Origin: Zoogloea sp041914405
GTDB taxonomy: Bacteria > Pseudomonadota > Gammaproteobacteria > Burkholderiales > Rhodocyclaceae
Length of the DNA: 64,000 nt
Reading direction: 5' to 3'
Assembly: GCF_041914405.1 (NCBI RefSeq)
Contig: NZ_JAYSDK010000025.1
Location: forward strand, 14,972-78,971
Positions 42,615 through 52,101 of this stretch are shown one piece after another; the first letter of the stretch is position 1, and the number at the start of each line of letters is the position of its first letter. Made by a program: the position numbers and the translations under genes. The notes under the pieces were generated by a model. It had not been told where the DNA came from, ran no database searches, and was given only the letters and a program-made list of their open reading frames with translations.

Positions 42615-44173
42615 GGACGGAATTTCCTGTTGCCCTTTGGCTGTTCTTCAGGTGTTGCGGGTTGTAGCGGTGCGCGCAGCACGACACGCGTCCCCTGAGG
42701 CTTGGCCGGGCCGATTTCAAGTTGCCCTCCCAGGCTGGCCAGTCGCTCGCGGATGCCGCGCAGGCCAAAGGAGCGTGGCTTCAGGAGATCGGCGGCGGAG
42801 ATGCCACAGCCGTCATCGGAAATCTCGAGCAGCGCGTCGTCCCCGTCCTGCAGTAGGCGTACATTCACCTGTCGGGCCCGGGCATGTTTGCTGACATTGG
42901 TCAGGGCTTCCTGGAAGATCCGGAAGAAGGCCAGCGCAGTATCGTAAGCCGGTGCGAGGTCGTGGTCGGTGCACAAGATGTTACAGGCGATGCCGGTGCG
43001 TTGGGCGAAGTCTTCGCCTTGCGACTCGATGGCGGCGGCCAAACCGAAGTCCTTGAGAATGCCCGGGCGCAGCTCGCGGGTCACCCGTCCGGCCGTCGCA
43101 ATGGCGTCGTCTATCATGCGCATGACCTTGCTGGCCCCGGCGGCGGCCGGCGCAGGGCCGTCGCGCAGCCTGGCCTCCAGGCGTGCAATCTCGAACTTCA
43201 TGGCGACCAGTGTTCCACCGAGAACGTCATGGACGTCCCGCGCGATGCGTTCCCGCTCCTCTTCCTTGATGCGCTGCAGGTGGTTCGACAGGGCCGCCAG
43301 CTGGCCGCGCGACTCGCGCAGGTCTGCTTCGACGCGCTTGCTGTGGGTGATGTTCCACATCACGCCTTCCCAAACTACGTTGCCGTTCTCGGACTGGCGC
43401 GGGGAACTACGCAGGTTGATCCATTTCTGCTCCCCGGACGGGAGCTGGATGCGGCCTTCCCAGTTGAGCGTGCACAACTGGTCGGCCGAACTGGCCGCGG
43501 CGGCCACGAACCCTGGCAGGTCCTCGTCGAGGAGCCAGGTCATCCAGCTCGCCGAACCGCCGGCGAGTTCGTCGGCGCTGGTGCCGAAGAGCATGGTTGC
43601 CGCTTCGCTGAGGTACTGGAAGCCCAGCATGCCATCGGGCGTGTAGCCCATCTGGAAAACGACCCCGGGGATGTTGTCGGTGAGCGCCCGCAGGCGGGCT
43701 TCGCTGTGGCGCAAGGTCTGTTCGGCGAGGCGCTTTTCCCGCCGGTTAGCCGCCTCGCGCAGTTCGCGCTCGACCGCGGGGATCAGCCGGTCGAGCTTGC
43801 GCTTGCTCAGGTAGTCATGGGCTCCGGCCCGCATGGCGGCAATCGCCTCGTCCTCTTGCATGACGTCGGAGACGATGATGAAGGGGAGGTCGAGGGCGAG
43901 CTCCCGCAGTACGCAGAGGGCTGCCTGCATGCTGCAGCCGGGCAGGTTGTGATCACAGAGGATGACGTCCCAGGCTTCTTTCCGGAGGGTTTCGCGGAGT
44001 ATGGCTGCCGACGTGACGCGCCGATGCCTAGGGGCGAAGCCGGCAGCCCGGAAGCGCCGCAAAAGCAGGCGCACATCGTTGTCGCAGTCTTCGATGAAAA
44101 GCAGCCGGATGGCAGGTTTGTCGGCAATGCCTGCTGCGACGGAGGCCGCCGTCCGACGGGGCGCAATGGACAT
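42611..44173 (-). CDS. Hybrid sensor kinase: receiver-PAS-HisKA_3-HATPase
   Basis: A 520-residue soluble kinase with an unusual order. An N-terminal receiver (about 20-145; VILCDHNLPG with the phospho-Asp) precedes a PAS domain (about 165-285) and a NarX/DegS-type HisKA_3 domain with RIARDVHDVLGG (His near 312), then an HATPase ending near 505. The N-terminal receiver suggests that it is itself a target of another kinase. It overlaps its response regulator by 4 bp. No membrane segment; the signal is unknown. Confidence 0.9.
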   Translation of the reverse strand: MSIAPRRTAASVAAGIADKPAIRLLFIEDCDNDVRLLLRRFRAAGFAPRHRRVTSAAILRETLRKEAWDVILCDHNLPGCSMQAALCVLRELALDLPFIIVSDVMQEDEAIAAMRAGAHDYLSKRKLDRLIPAVERELREAANRREKRLAEQTLRHSEARLRALTDNIPGVVFQMGYTPDGMLGFQYLSEAATMLFGTSADELAGGSASWMTWLLDEDLPGFVAAAASSADQLCTLNWEGRIQLPSGEQKWINLRSSPRQSENGNVVWEGVMWNITHSKRVEADLRESRGQLAALSNHLQRIKEEERERIARDVHDVLGGTLVAMKFEIARLEARLRDGPAPAAAGASKVMRMIDDAIATAGRVTRELRPGILKDFGLAAAIESQGEDFAQRTGIACNILCTDHDLAPAYDTALAFFRIFQEALTNVSKHARARQVNVRLLQDGDDALLEISDDGCGISAADLLKPRSFGLRGIRERLASLGGQLEIGPAKPQGTRVVLRAPLQPATPEEQPKGNRKFRP

Positions 44174-44318
44174 GGGAAGATCTGTGGGCTGCGCGAATGG
44201 GCCGGTTCTGTTTATAATCCTGCCCTCGTTCGGGGCCTGGCATCTTTCAAGGATAGTGCAGGCGTGCCATTCGCGTCCATGTCGGTAAGACGGGCTGGGG
44301 CGTGCAGCGCCCGACGTT

Positions 44319-44394
44319 GCCGGTGTAGCTCAGTTGGTAGAGCAGCGCACTTGTAATGCGAAGGTCGAGGGTTCGATTCCTTTCACCGGCACCA
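44319..44394 (+). tRNA. tRNA-Thr (anticodon UGU)
   Basis: A 76-base cloverleaf with acceptor arms GCCGGTG/CACCGGC, D-arm GCTCAGTTGGTAGAGC, anticodon loop CTTGTAA (anticodon TGT), GGTTCGATTCC T-arm and encoded CCA. It stands alone; the tufB/secE genes that often follow this tRNA are not here. Confidence 0.96.
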
Positions 44395-44509
44395 ATGGAT
44401 TCAAGCGCTTGGGCCACTCCTCCGGGGTGGCCGCTTGCTTCGGCGGCATGTCGTGCCGCCATCCCGCCAATTCGGGAAGTCAAACGGGGCGCGTAGCCGA
44501 CACTCAGCA

Positions 44510-44656
44510 ATGCACGGGTTGATGGGAATCATCGTCATCGTGGCCTGCGTCTGCGCAGCGCTGGCTGCTGCCGCATTCTTCTACAAGGACCTCAGGGACA
44601 GTCGCCGGGCGGAGACACGCCGTCAGCAGCTGGTTTCCCGTCTGCGGCCGAAGTAG
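44510..44656 (+). CDS. Small single-pass membrane protein (hypothetical)
   Basis: A 48-residue reading frame with one transmembrane helix (GIIVIVACVCAALAAAAFFY) and a basic tail RRAETRRQQLVSRLRPK. It fills the gap between tRNA-Thr and the SRAP gene, in the same direction. Starts at ATG 44510 or 44522; no strong ribosome site. The hydrophobic-then-basic layout looks like a real small membrane protein, but conservation is untested. Confidence 0.4.
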   Translation: MHGLMGIIVIVACVCAALAAAAFFYKDLRDSRRAETRRQQLVSRLRPK

Positions 44657-44683
44657 TCCGAGGGCCCGCTGCGGCAGAACTGC

Positions 44684-45310
44684 ATGTGCGCCAATTTTGC
44701 TCCCGCGACCCCGCAGCAGCTCGCGGCCTTTCCGCTGCCGCCTCCTGATTTCGCCTACGCCGAGGCCTTTCCCGGTTCTACCGTTCCGATTGTTACGAAT
44801 TTCGCCCCGCGTACCTGGGTGCCGGCCTGTTTCGGACTGGTTCCCGCTTGGGCGAAAGATGACAGGATCGTCCGCTCCACTTACAACGCCCGAACCGAAA
44901 CGCTCGCGGAGAAGCCCTCGTTCCGCGATGCATGGCGGCGTGGCCAGCTCTGCATCGTTCCGGCCGAGGCGCTTTATGAGCCGTGTTATGAGAGTGGTCG
45001 GGCCGTCCGCTGGCAGATCCGCCGGCAGGATGGGCGCCCGATGGGGCTCGCCGGTCTGTGGGAGCGGGCTGCGCAGCCGGATGGACGGGTGGCGTGGTCG
45101 ATGACCATGCTGACCGTCAACGCAGATGGCCATGCCCTGTTCGGGCGCTTCCATAAACCTGAGGATGAGAAGCGCGCCGTCGTGATACTGCCGGACAGTG
45201 TCTGGGGGACGTGGCTGCGGGCGCGCTCGGTGGAAGAGGCGCGGGCCTTATTAAAGCTGGTCGCCCCGGATGGCCTTGCCGCCGTTCCGGCGCCCCGCGT
45301 CGGGCGTTGA
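44684..45310 (+). CDS. SRAP-domain protein (YedK/HMCES family)
   Basis: A 208-residue protein that covalently traps abasic sites in single-stranded DNA. The catalytic Cys is residue 2 (MCANF), exposed after Met removal. The other signature residues appear as STYNARTET (Asn), VPAEALYE (Glu) and FHKPEDEKR (His). Length matches E. coli YedK (222). No LexA box was noticed upstream. Confidence 0.9.
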   Translation: MCANFAPATPQQLAAFPLPPPDFAYAEAFPGSTVPIVTNFAPRTWVPACFGLVPAWAKDDRIVRSTYNARTETLAEKPSFRDAWRRGQLCIVPAEALYEPCYESGRAVRWQIRRQDGRPMGLAGLWERAAQPDGRVAWSMTMLTVNADGHALFGRFHKPEDEKRAVVILPDSVWGTWLRARSVEEARALLKLVAPDGLAAVPAPRVGR

Positions 45311-45311
45311 G

Positions 45312-46124
45312 TCAGGGGCGGGCGCCCTGGAAGAACAGTCCATTGCTGCGGGTCGTGTTGGGAGCCGCAATGAAGAACTGTTTGCTGGGAATGTCGTAGA
45401 AGCCGATGCCGGCCAGGGTGTCACTGCCAAAAGGACAGGTGCTGCCCCGGAGCGTGAGGGACAGGTTGAACACATTGACGGCTCCGCGGGGCGTGGCCGT
45501 GCCGGACAGGTTGCATTCGGCCACCACACCGGTGACGGTGCCGTTGGCCTGCAAGGTCATGAAGGCGGTCTGGCGGCCAGCCGCCGAGATGACGTTGCCC
45601 GCGTAGGTGCCGGTTGCCAGGCTGGCGCTCGCGGGTTGTTCGTAGACCGGGTTGTACTGGGCGGTGAAGGACTTCGTTTCGCGGGTCGCATAGCTCAGTA
45701 ATCCGCGGAGGGATGACTTTGCGAAGTAACTGGCGGAAATGCTGAGCTGGGTGGCGCTCGAGCCGCTGAAGTTGAAGTCGACTGCGTCCTTTGCCGTGAA
45801 GCTGCCGCTGCTGCTCTGGCCCGTGCCCGTGATCACCCCGTCGATCAGGGTCTTGTCGTCGCGTGCGGAGTAAACCGCGTAGAAGCCGCCATCGTTGAGG
45901 ATCACGCCGTAGATGCTGGCGCCGGCGTCGCTCGTGCCGAACCACATGCCTTCCGCGGTATCCGGTGACGTGACGAGGGATGGTCCTTGACTCCCACCGC
46001 CTCCGGTGCCGTTGGCGAGGCTGTCGCCACTGCTCTTTCCGCCACCTCCGCCGCCTCCACAGGCGGCCAGGGACAGGGAAATGGAGAGGAGGACTAGGCG
46101 CGAAGCCTTGATACGTCGGGGCAT
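45312..46124 (-). CDS. Hypothetical lipoprotein with Gly-rich linker
   Basis: A 270-residue exported protein: basic N-terminus, hydrophobic helix and lipobox LAAC (Cys near 22) followed by seven Gly, then a beta-rich domain (MWFGTSDAGASIYGVILNDG, FYAVYSARDD). Two Cys near 205 and 235 may pair. Similar lipoproteins with a GTWxG-like repeat are common and uncharacterised. It converges on the SRAP gene with one base between stops. Confidence 0.7.
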   Translation of the reverse strand: MPRRIKASRLVLLSISLSLAACGGGGGGGKSSGDSLANGTGGGGSQGPSLVTSPDTAEGMWFGTSDAGASIYGVILNDGGFYAVYSARDDKTLIDGVITGTGQSSSGSFTAKDAVDFNFSGSSATQLSISASYFAKSSLRGLLSYATRETKSFTAQYNPVYEQPASASLATGTYAGNVISAAGRQTAFMTLQANGTVTGVVAECNLSGTATPRGAVNVFNLSLTLRGSTCPFGSDTLAGIGFYDIPSKQFFIAAPNTTRSNGLFFQGARP

Positions 46125-46494
46125 GGGCGTGTTCCTGCAAATCGGCCGGTGGGGTGTCCGGCCTGAAGCTGCGTGATTTTCCGGATGGCGGATTGTCCTT
46201 GAGTAGTTTGATGACAGAGGGTTATTCGGGGCACATCAAAGGTGTGGCGTATTACCAATGGGTGTGGAGCCCGATGCCGGTGGGGTGATTTCCGTGCTGT
46301 GGGGGAGGGCGCTGGGAAGCGTGCATTTGTGCTTCATCGCAGCCACCTGCAGCATTGCGCTGGGTCTATGGGGAACGTAGGATGGACAGCACGTGCCGCA
46401 TTACCGCGTGGCGGCGCGTTGGTCGGTGGCATGCCGGCCAGCAGGGTGGTTCAGGGGACCGGGGCTGATGTTCTGGGTATTGCCGTCACTGCAC
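46125..46494. other. Divergent regulatory region upstream of the secretion operon (no gene)
   Basis: No supported gene in these 370 bp between the lipoprotein gene and gspG-like gene. It should hold the promoter of the long rightward operon, but no clear sigma-70 or sigma-54 match was found. Confidence 0.35.
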
Positions 46495-46956
46495 ATGAAA
46501 AATAATCGGGCTTCGTGCCTCATTCGGGCACCCGGGGGCTTGGGTTGCCGGCCGCGGCCGTGGGGATTCACCCTGCTGGAGTTGCTGGTGGTGATGACCA
46601 TCATCGGTCTGCTGGCCGGGTATGTCGGGCCGAAATTCTTCTCCCACATCGGCAAGTCCGAGATCAAGGCCGCGCGCGCCCAGATCGATGGTTTCGAGAA
46701 GGCGCTCGATCAGTTCCGGCTCGACGTCGGTCGTTATCCGACGACCGAGGAAGGGCTCAAGGCCTTGGTTACCAAGCCGGCGGAGCTGCCACGCTGGGAC
46801 GGACCCTACCTGCGCAAGGCTGTACCGAACGACCCCTGGGGCAAGCCCTATCAATATGTCCTGCCCGGCGAGCACGGGGAGTTCGACCTTTATTCCTTTG
46901 GCCGCGATGGCCAGCCTGGTGGTACTGGCGAAGCGGCCGATATCGGCAACTGGTAG
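46495..46956 (+). CDS. gspG: Major pseudopilin GspG-like
   Basis: A 153-residue pseudopilin with leader GFTLLELLVVMTIIGLLAGY and the GspG core: RLDVGRYPTTEEGLKALV, WDGPYLRKAVPNDPWGKPY and the C-terminal calcium-site text YSFGRDGQPGGTGEAADIGN. This is close to canonical type II secretion GspG. The leader before the cleavage site is long (24 residues) with the ATG at 46495, and no ribosome site is evident; an internal TTG at 46540 is a possible shorter start. First gene of a ten-gene rightward operon. Confidence 0.9.
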   Translation: MKNNRASCLIRAPGGLGCRPRPWGFTLLELLVVMTIIGLLAGYVGPKFFSHIGKSEIKAARAQIDGFEKALDQFRLDVGRYPTTEEGLKALVTKPAELPRWDGPYLRKAVPNDPWGKPYQYVLPGEHGEFDLYSFGRDGQPGGTGEAADIGNW

Positions 46957-46961
46957 GCGCC

Positions 46962-48140
46962 ATGCGATTCCGCATCAGGGCAGTCACTGCCGCCAACGTG
47001 ATCGAGGACATCGAGCTCGAAGCCGCCGACGAGGCGGCTGCCCGCCGCCTGGCTGAGGCGCAGGGGCTTGGTGTGCTGTCGGCTACGCTGTTGCTGTCGG
47101 GGGCGGTGCGCGGCGGGCGTTTTCCGTTGTTGCTGTTGAATCAGGAACTGCTTGCTCTGCTGACGGCCGGTATTCCGCTGGCCGAATCCCTGAGCGCGCT
47201 GGCCGAGAAGGAGATGCGGCCTGCCATCCGGCAGGTGCTGGCGGTGCTGATTGCCGCGCTGCGCGAGGGACGGCCGCTGTCGGCGGCACTGGCGGCCCGG
47301 CCGGACTGCTTCCCCGAACTGTATGTCGCCACCATGCGTGCGGCGGAGCGGACCAGCGATCTGGCCCCTGCCTTGGGGCGCTACATCGCCTACCAGCGGC
47401 AGATCGAGTTCGTGCGCGACAGGCTGGTTGCCGCAGCGCTCTATCCCTTGTTGCTGCTGGTGGTGGGGGCGGCCGTCATGCTGTTTCTGCTGGTGTATGT
47501 GGTGCCACGTTTCGCCCGTGTCTTCGAGACTGTCGGTGGCGATTTGCCATGGCTGTCCCGCCTGTTGCTCGATTGGGGGCGCCTGGTGGAGGGGCGGGGC
47601 GACGTGCTGGCGGTGCTGGCCTGCGGTGGCGTGGCCGGGCTGCTTGCCTTGTTGCGCCGGCAGGACATCTGGGCGGCGCTGCTGGGGTTGGCCTGGCGCC
47701 TCCCGCGGATTGGGGGGCAGCTGCGGGTGTTCGAGCTGGCGCGACTATACCGGACCCTGGGCATGCTGCTGCGTGGGGGCATTCCGGCGGTCGCCGCGAT
47801 GGGCATGGTGGAGGGGCTGCTGTCGCCACGCCTGCGCGCGGGCCTGGGGGCGGCCGCGGCGGACATCCGTAACGGCGAGCGTTTCTCGGCTGCCCTGCAG
47901 CGCCACGCCCTCGCCACGCCGGTGGCCCTGCGCATGCTGGCGGTCGGCGAGCGGGCCGGCAAGCTCGGCGAAATGCTCGAACGGGCGGCAGAGTTCCACG
48001 AGGAGGAGAGCGCCCGCCAGTTGGAGGTCGTGACGCGGCTGGCTGGCCCGCTGCTGATGCTGATTGTCGCCATGGCCGTGGGGCTGGTGCTGGTGATGCT
48101 TTACCTGCCCATCTTCCAGGTTGCGGAGAGCATTCAATGA
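46962..48140 (+). CDS. gspF: Type II secretion inner-membrane platform protein GspF-like
   Basis: A 392-residue polytopic protein with two GspF/PilC repeats (about 60-180 and 265-385) and three transmembrane segments (AALYPLLLLVVGAAVMLFLL near 165; a second near 215; the last LLMLIVAMAVGLVLVMLYLP). It transmits motion from the GspE ATPase to pseudopilin assembly. It starts 5 bp after gspG and overlaps gspE by 4 bp. Confidence 0.93.
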   Translation: MRFRIRAVTAANVIEDIELEAADEAAARRLAEAQGLGVLSATLLLSGAVRGGRFPLLLLNQELLALLTAGIPLAESLSALAEKEMRPAIRQVLAVLIAALREGRPLSAALAARPDCFPELYVATMRAAERTSDLAPALGRYIAYQRQIEFVRDRLVAAALYPLLLLVVGAAVMLFLLVYVVPRFARVFETVGGDLPWLSRLLLDWGRLVEGRGDVLAVLACGGVAGLLALLRRQDIWAALLGLAWRLPRIGGQLRVFELARLYRTLGMLLRGGIPAVAAMGMVEGLLSPRLRAGLGAAAADIRNGERFSAALQRHALATPVALRMLAVGERAGKLGEMLERAAEFHEEESARQLEVVTRLAGPLLMLIVAMAVGLVLVMLYLPIFQVAESIQ

Positions 48141-49819
48141 ACCGGAACGACGCTCTTTCCGGCGCGCAGCCCTTTTCCCTCGATGCCCTGGCCGAGGCCG
48201 CACGGCTCGCCCGGCGTTCCGGCGGAAAGGTGATGGACGTCCTGGCACGGGAGGCGGGAGCGGATTTCCAGCTGCGCCTGGCCACCACCACCGGGATCAT
48301 GCCCCTCGATCACCGGACCCTGTTTGCGCTGGAGCCGGATTTCGCGGTTCTCTCGTTCGATACCGCCTTGCGCCGGGAAGCCCTGGCCCTCCGCGATGAG
48401 AGTGGCAGGCTGAGTGTCGCGCTGGTCGATCCCTTCGACACGGATCTGGTAGACGGACTTGGGGCGAGCCTGGCCGAAGCCTTCCAGCTGCGCCTGGTGG
48501 AGCGGGACGACCTGGCCGCCTGCCTGGCGCGCCACGAGGCCAACCACCGGGTGGTGGCCGAGCTGCTCGACGGCAGCGCGGCGGCCGGTGACGGCGGCGG
48601 CGAGGATCTGTCCCTCAGGCGCATCGCCGGTGATGCCAGCCCGGTTGTCAAGCTGGTCAATTCCACCCTCTACGACGCCATCCAGCAGGGCGCCAGCGAC
48701 ATTCACCTGGAATGCGTGCCGGGCGGGCTGGTGGTCAAGTTCCGGGTGGACGGGGTGCTGGCGCGGGTTGGCGGGGTGCAAGGCGGTGAACTGGCGGAGC
48801 AGGCGATTTCCCGGCTCAAGGTACTGGCCGAGCTGGACATCGCCGAGCGCCGGATTCCCCAGGACGGACGTTTCAAGGTCCAGGCCGGCGGTCGGGCGAT
48901 CGATTTCCGGGTGTCCATCATGCCGAGCATCCACGGCGAAGACGCGGTGCTGCGCATCCTCGACAAGGAACATCTGACCCGCGAGATGGCAGGCCTGACG
49001 CTGGACGCCCTGGGCTTCGACGCGGCGGTGCGCAGCCAGCTGCGGCGCATGGCCGGCGAGCCCTACGGCATGCTGTTGGTGACCGGCCCGACCGGATCGG
49101 GCAAGACCACCAGCCTCTACGCGCTGTTGTCGGAAACCAATACCGGGCAGGACAAGATCGTCACCATCGAGGACCCGGTGGAGTACCAGTTGCCCGGCGT
49201 GCTGCAGATCCCGGTGAATGAGAAGAAGGGGCTGAGTTTCGCCCGCGGCCTGCGCTCCATCCTGCGCCACGATCCGGACAAGATCATGGTCGGAGAGATC
49301 CGCGACCCGGAAACCGCCGAAATCGCCGTCCAGGCCGCTCTCACCGGCCACCTCGTGTTCACCACGGTGCATGCCAACAATGCCTTCGACGTGATCGGGC
49401 GCTTCATGCACATGGGGGTCGATCCCTACAACCTGGTGGCTGCCCTCAACGGCGTGGTGGCCCAGCGCCTGGTGCGTATCAACTGCCCGGGCTGCGCCGC
49501 CGACGTGGCGGTGGCGCCGGCGCTGCTCGACGAGTCGGGCCTCGGCGCGGACGGGGCGGCCGCGGGCTACCGCTTTCGTGCCGGCACAGGTTGCGGTCTG
49601 TGTCGCGGCTCGGGCTACCGAGGCCGGCGGGCGATCGCCGAGGTGTTGCTACTCGACGATGAGTTGCGTGACCTGATCGTGGCGCGCGCGCCGCTGCGCC
49701 AGCTCAAGGAGCGCGTGCGGCAGCGTGGCTTCGTCAGCCTGCGCCAGGCGGGTCTGGCCCTGGTGCGTGAGGGGCTGACCACTTTGCAGGAGTTGAACCG
49801 TGTCACGTTTGTGGCCTGA
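48137..49819 (+). CDS. gspE: Type II secretion ATPase GspE-like
   Basis: A 560-residue assembly ATPase. An N-terminal GspE_N/MshEN-like region (1-150) is followed by the AAA core with Walker A GPTGSGKTTS (about 316), the Asp box VTIEDPVEYQL, Walker B MVGEIRDPETAEIA and the His box. The zinc-binding tetracysteine module is present (CPGCAAD and CGLCRGSGYRGR). All motor residues look intact. It overlaps the next gene by 20 bp. Confidence 0.96.
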   Translation: MNRNDALSGAQPFSLDALAEAARLARRSGGKVMDVLAREAGADFQLRLATTTGIMPLDHRTLFALEPDFAVLSFDTALRREALALRDESGRLSVALVDPFDTDLVDGLGASLAEAFQLRLVERDDLAACLARHEANHRVVAELLDGSAAAGDGGGEDLSLRRIAGDASPVVKLVNSTLYDAIQQGASDIHLECVPGGLVVKFRVDGVLARVGGVQGGELAEQAISRLKVLAELDIAERRIPQDGRFKVQAGGRAIDFRVSIMPSIHGEDAVLRILDKEHLTREMAGLTLDALGFDAAVRSQLRRMAGEPYGMLLVTGPTGSGKTTSLYALLSETNTGQDKIVTIEDPVEYQLPGVLQIPVNEKKGLSFARGLRSILRHDPDKIMVGEIRDPETAEIAVQAALTGHLVFTTVHANNAFDVIGRFMHMGVDPYNLVAALNGVVAQRLVRINCPGCAADVAVAPALLDESGLGADGAAAGYRFRAGTGCGLCRGSGYRGRRAIAEVLLLDDELRDLIVARAPLRQLKERVRQRGFVSLRQAGLALVREGLTTLQELNRVTFVA

Positions 49820-51056
49820 GCGGATCCGCCTGCACATCGGCCCGGCCAGCCTGCGCGTGAGTCGGCGCGGACGGGCGGACCTGGAGCTACCGCTGGCTGC
49901 CGACTGGTCGGCGAGCCTCGCGGCCTTGCCGGAGCTGCCGCGCCACGCCCACCTTGAGGTTCGGGTGGCCGATTGCCATGCGCGCTACTTCCGCGTCCTG
50001 TGGCCGGCAGGTTTGCTGCGGGGCGAGCGGGACAGCTGGCTGCGCCATCGTTTTGCGGAGATCTTCGGCAGCGTCGACGGCTGGCGCGTGCTGGCCGACC
50101 GGGATGCGGTGGTTCATCCCTGCCTGGCGCTGGCTTTGCCGATGGCGCTGGTGGCGGCGGTGGACGACCTTGTCGAGCAGCGGGGCCTGAAGCTGCGCAG
50201 CCTGTCGACGGATTTCGTCGAAAGCTACAACCCCCTGAGCCGCAGGCTGGCGGCCGACGGGGCGCTGGCCCGTGCGTGCGACGGGCGGCTGACCCTCGGC
50301 CTGTGGCAGGACGGACGCTGGCTGGCCATCCGCAGCCTGACCGGAGTCGGCGTGGAGGAGAGCCTGGCGGGCCTCCTGCCCCAACTGGTCGGGCGCGGTG
50401 AGCTGCCGGCCGGTGGCACGCTCTACCTCGCAGGCGCGACGGACATCGCCGGGCTGCCCGCCGGCTGGAAGGCCGAGGCCGTGGACGGCCCTTCGTCCAC
50501 GCGGCGCTTCGGCCTGCGGCGGGCGCCGCCCCCGCTGGCGCTGGACTTTGCCGGACAGGGGCGACGCCTCGGCTGGGTCGGCGCACTGATGCTGGCCACC
50601 GGCGTCGCTGCGCTGGCTGGCGTGATGCACGAATACGCGGTGCTTGAAAACCAGCGTGATGAGGCGCTCCGGTGGGTGGAGCGCTTCAGGCGGGCCATCG
50701 ACCGGCAGGCCGGTCTGCGTCCGGCGGCCGGCGTGGTGAGCGAGCAGGAACTGCGGCCGGCGCTGGGCGTGGCTCGCCTGCTGCGACGGGACTGGCCCGG
50801 CGTCTTCGCGGCCCTCGAGGGGGCTGCCGACGATCCGGGCATCGCCGTGCTCGGCGTGGATCTCGAAGGGCCGCGGGGGACCGTCAAGCTGGTGGGCGAG
50901 GCGCGCAACCTGCCGGAGGTCTTTGCCTTCGCCCGGCGCCTGGAGGGAGCCGGGGGGCTGGCCGAAGTGCGCCTGGTGAGCTACGCCTTCCAGGCATCGG
51001 CCAGCGTGCCGAGCGTCGGTTTCACGCTGGCGGCCCGCTGGGAGGGCAAGCCATGA
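49800..51056 (+). CDS. GspL/PilMN-like assembly protein
   Basis: A 418-residue protein: an actin-like cytoplasmic N-terminal region (about 1-245), one transmembrane helix (GWVGALMLATGVAALAGVM, about 259-277) and a PilN/GspL-like periplasmic domain (about 300-415). It likely couples the GspE ATPase to the periplasmic assembly, equivalent to GspL or to a fusion of PilM and PilN. Sequence similarity in these families is low; the order F-E-L-M-C-D is the main support. Confidence 0.75.
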   Translation: MSRLWPERIRLHIGPASLRVSRRGRADLELPLAADWSASLAALPELPRHAHLEVRVADCHARYFRVLWPAGLLRGERDSWLRHRFAEIFGSVDGWRVLADRDAVVHPCLALALPMALVAAVDDLVEQRGLKLRSLSTDFVESYNPLSRRLAADGALARACDGRLTLGLWQDGRWLAIRSLTGVGVEESLAGLLPQLVGRGELPAGGTLYLAGATDIAGLPAGWKAEAVDGPSSTRRFGLRRAPPPLALDFAGQGRRLGWVGALMLATGVAALAGVMHEYAVLENQRDEALRWVERFRRAIDRQAGLRPAAGVVSEQELRPALGVARLLRRDWPGVFAALEGAADDPGIAVLGVDLEGPRGTVKLVGEARNLPEVFAFARRLEGAGGLAEVRLVSYAFQASASVPSVGFTLAARWEGKP

Positions 51057-51616
51057 GCGCGCGGGCGAGGATCCTGCTGGCCGACGTGCAGGAGTCCGCC
51101 GGCCGGGCGTTCCGGCGGGCCGGCTGGGCGGGCGTGCTCGGTTTTGCGCTGCTGGTCTGCGCCTTGAGCTTCGACTACAGCGGCAATCACGCGCTGGAGG
51201 CCGAAGTCGAGTCCCTTGGGCAGGAGGCGCAGGCGCTGGCCCGGCGGCTGCACCAGCCGGCCCGCCCGCAGGCGTCGGCGCGTCAGCGGCTGGAGGCGTT
51301 CTACGCCGGCTTTCCCGTCGGCACGACCTTGCCCGACCTGCTGGTGCGCCTGCATGGCCATGCCCAGGCCCGTGGCGTGGCACTCGAGCGGGCTGACTAT
51401 CGGACGGCGGCTGAGGCGGGCACGCCGCTGGAGCGGGTAACTCTCGACTTGCCCGCCCGCGGCAGCTATCCGGTATTGCGTGCCTGGCTCGACGACCTCG
51501 TGGCGGAAATGCCCGAGCTGGCGCTGGAGTCGGTGTCCCTGCGCCGCGAGCGCATCGATGAGCCGCAGCTGGAAGCCCGCGTGCAGTTGGCATTCTTCCT
51601 GCGAAGGGCGCCATGA
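51053..51616 (+). CDS. GspM/PilO-like assembly protein
   Basis: A 187-residue bitopic protein: membrane helix near 26-42 (GVLGFALLVCALSFDYS), a coiled coil and a ferredoxin-like periplasmic domain (VTLDLPARGSYPVLRAWLDD). This layout is that of PilO/GspM, which pairs with the previous protein. ATG 51053 overlaps the upstream stop by 4 bp. Confidence 0.7.
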   Translation: MSARARILLADVQESAGRAFRRAGWAGVLGFALLVCALSFDYSGNHALEAEVESLGQEAQALARRLHQPARPQASARQRLEAFYAGFPVGTTLPDLLVRLHGHAQARGVALERADYRTAAEAGTPLERVTLDLPARGSYPVLRAWLDDLVAEMPELALESVSLRRERIDEPQLEARVQLAFFLRRAP

Positions 51617-52101
51617 AACGCCAAAATGTCCTGGGCGCAGCCCTGTTCCTGAGCCTGGCCGCCAGCTGGTGGGCCGCCGTTGTCGACAGCGACGAGGACG
51701 GTCCTGGCGAGCCATCGCGGGCATCGCGTGGCGCTGCGCCGGTGGCGAAGGCGGGCAGTGCCGGCGGGCTGGATCTGCTCGACCGGCGCCCGCCACCGCT
51801 GCAGAAGGAAGGCGTGGCTGCCGACCTCTTTGCCGTACGCAGCTTCGCGCCGCCTCCGCCCGTCGCGCCGCCGCCCCCTCCGCCAAGTGCGCCGGCGCTC
51901 CCTTTCCGTTATCTCGGCATGCTCGAGGAGGATGGCCGCCAGCTGGCTTTCCTGGCCGAGGGGGACACGCTGCGGGTGCTGCATGCCGGCGAGCAGATGG
52001 ACGCGCGCTACCGGGTGACGGCGATCCGCCGTGATCGCATCGACTTCCTGTATCTCCCGCTCAACCAGATCCAGAGCCTCGCTACGGGGGCCGTGCCATG
52101 A
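51613..52101 (+). CDS. GspC/PilP-like periplasmic linker protein
   Basis: A 162-residue protein with an N-terminal membrane anchor (GAALFLSLAASWWAAVV, about 7-23), a long Pro-rich linker (PPPPVAPPPPPPSAPALP) and a C-terminal beta domain (FRYLGMLEEDGRQLAFLAEG, YRVTAIRRDRIDFLYLPLN). GspC and PilP use such a homology region to contact the secretin. It sits directly before the secretin gene with a 4 bp overlap. Confidence 0.75.
   Translation: MKRQNVLGAALFLSLAASWWAAVVDSDEDGPGEPSRASRGAAPVAKAGSAGGLDLLDRRPPPLQKEGVAADLFAVRSFAPPPPVAPPPPPPSAPALPFRYLGMLEEDGRQLAFLAEGDTLRVLHAGEQMDARYRVTAIRRDRIDFLYLPLNQIQSLATGAVP

Noticed and set aside
49887..51614. A 575-codon minus-strand frame opposite the GspL/GspM-like genes
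   Set aside because: The plus-strand genes overlap by start/stop codons in a coherent operon; the antisense text is Pro/Ala/Arg-rich without features.
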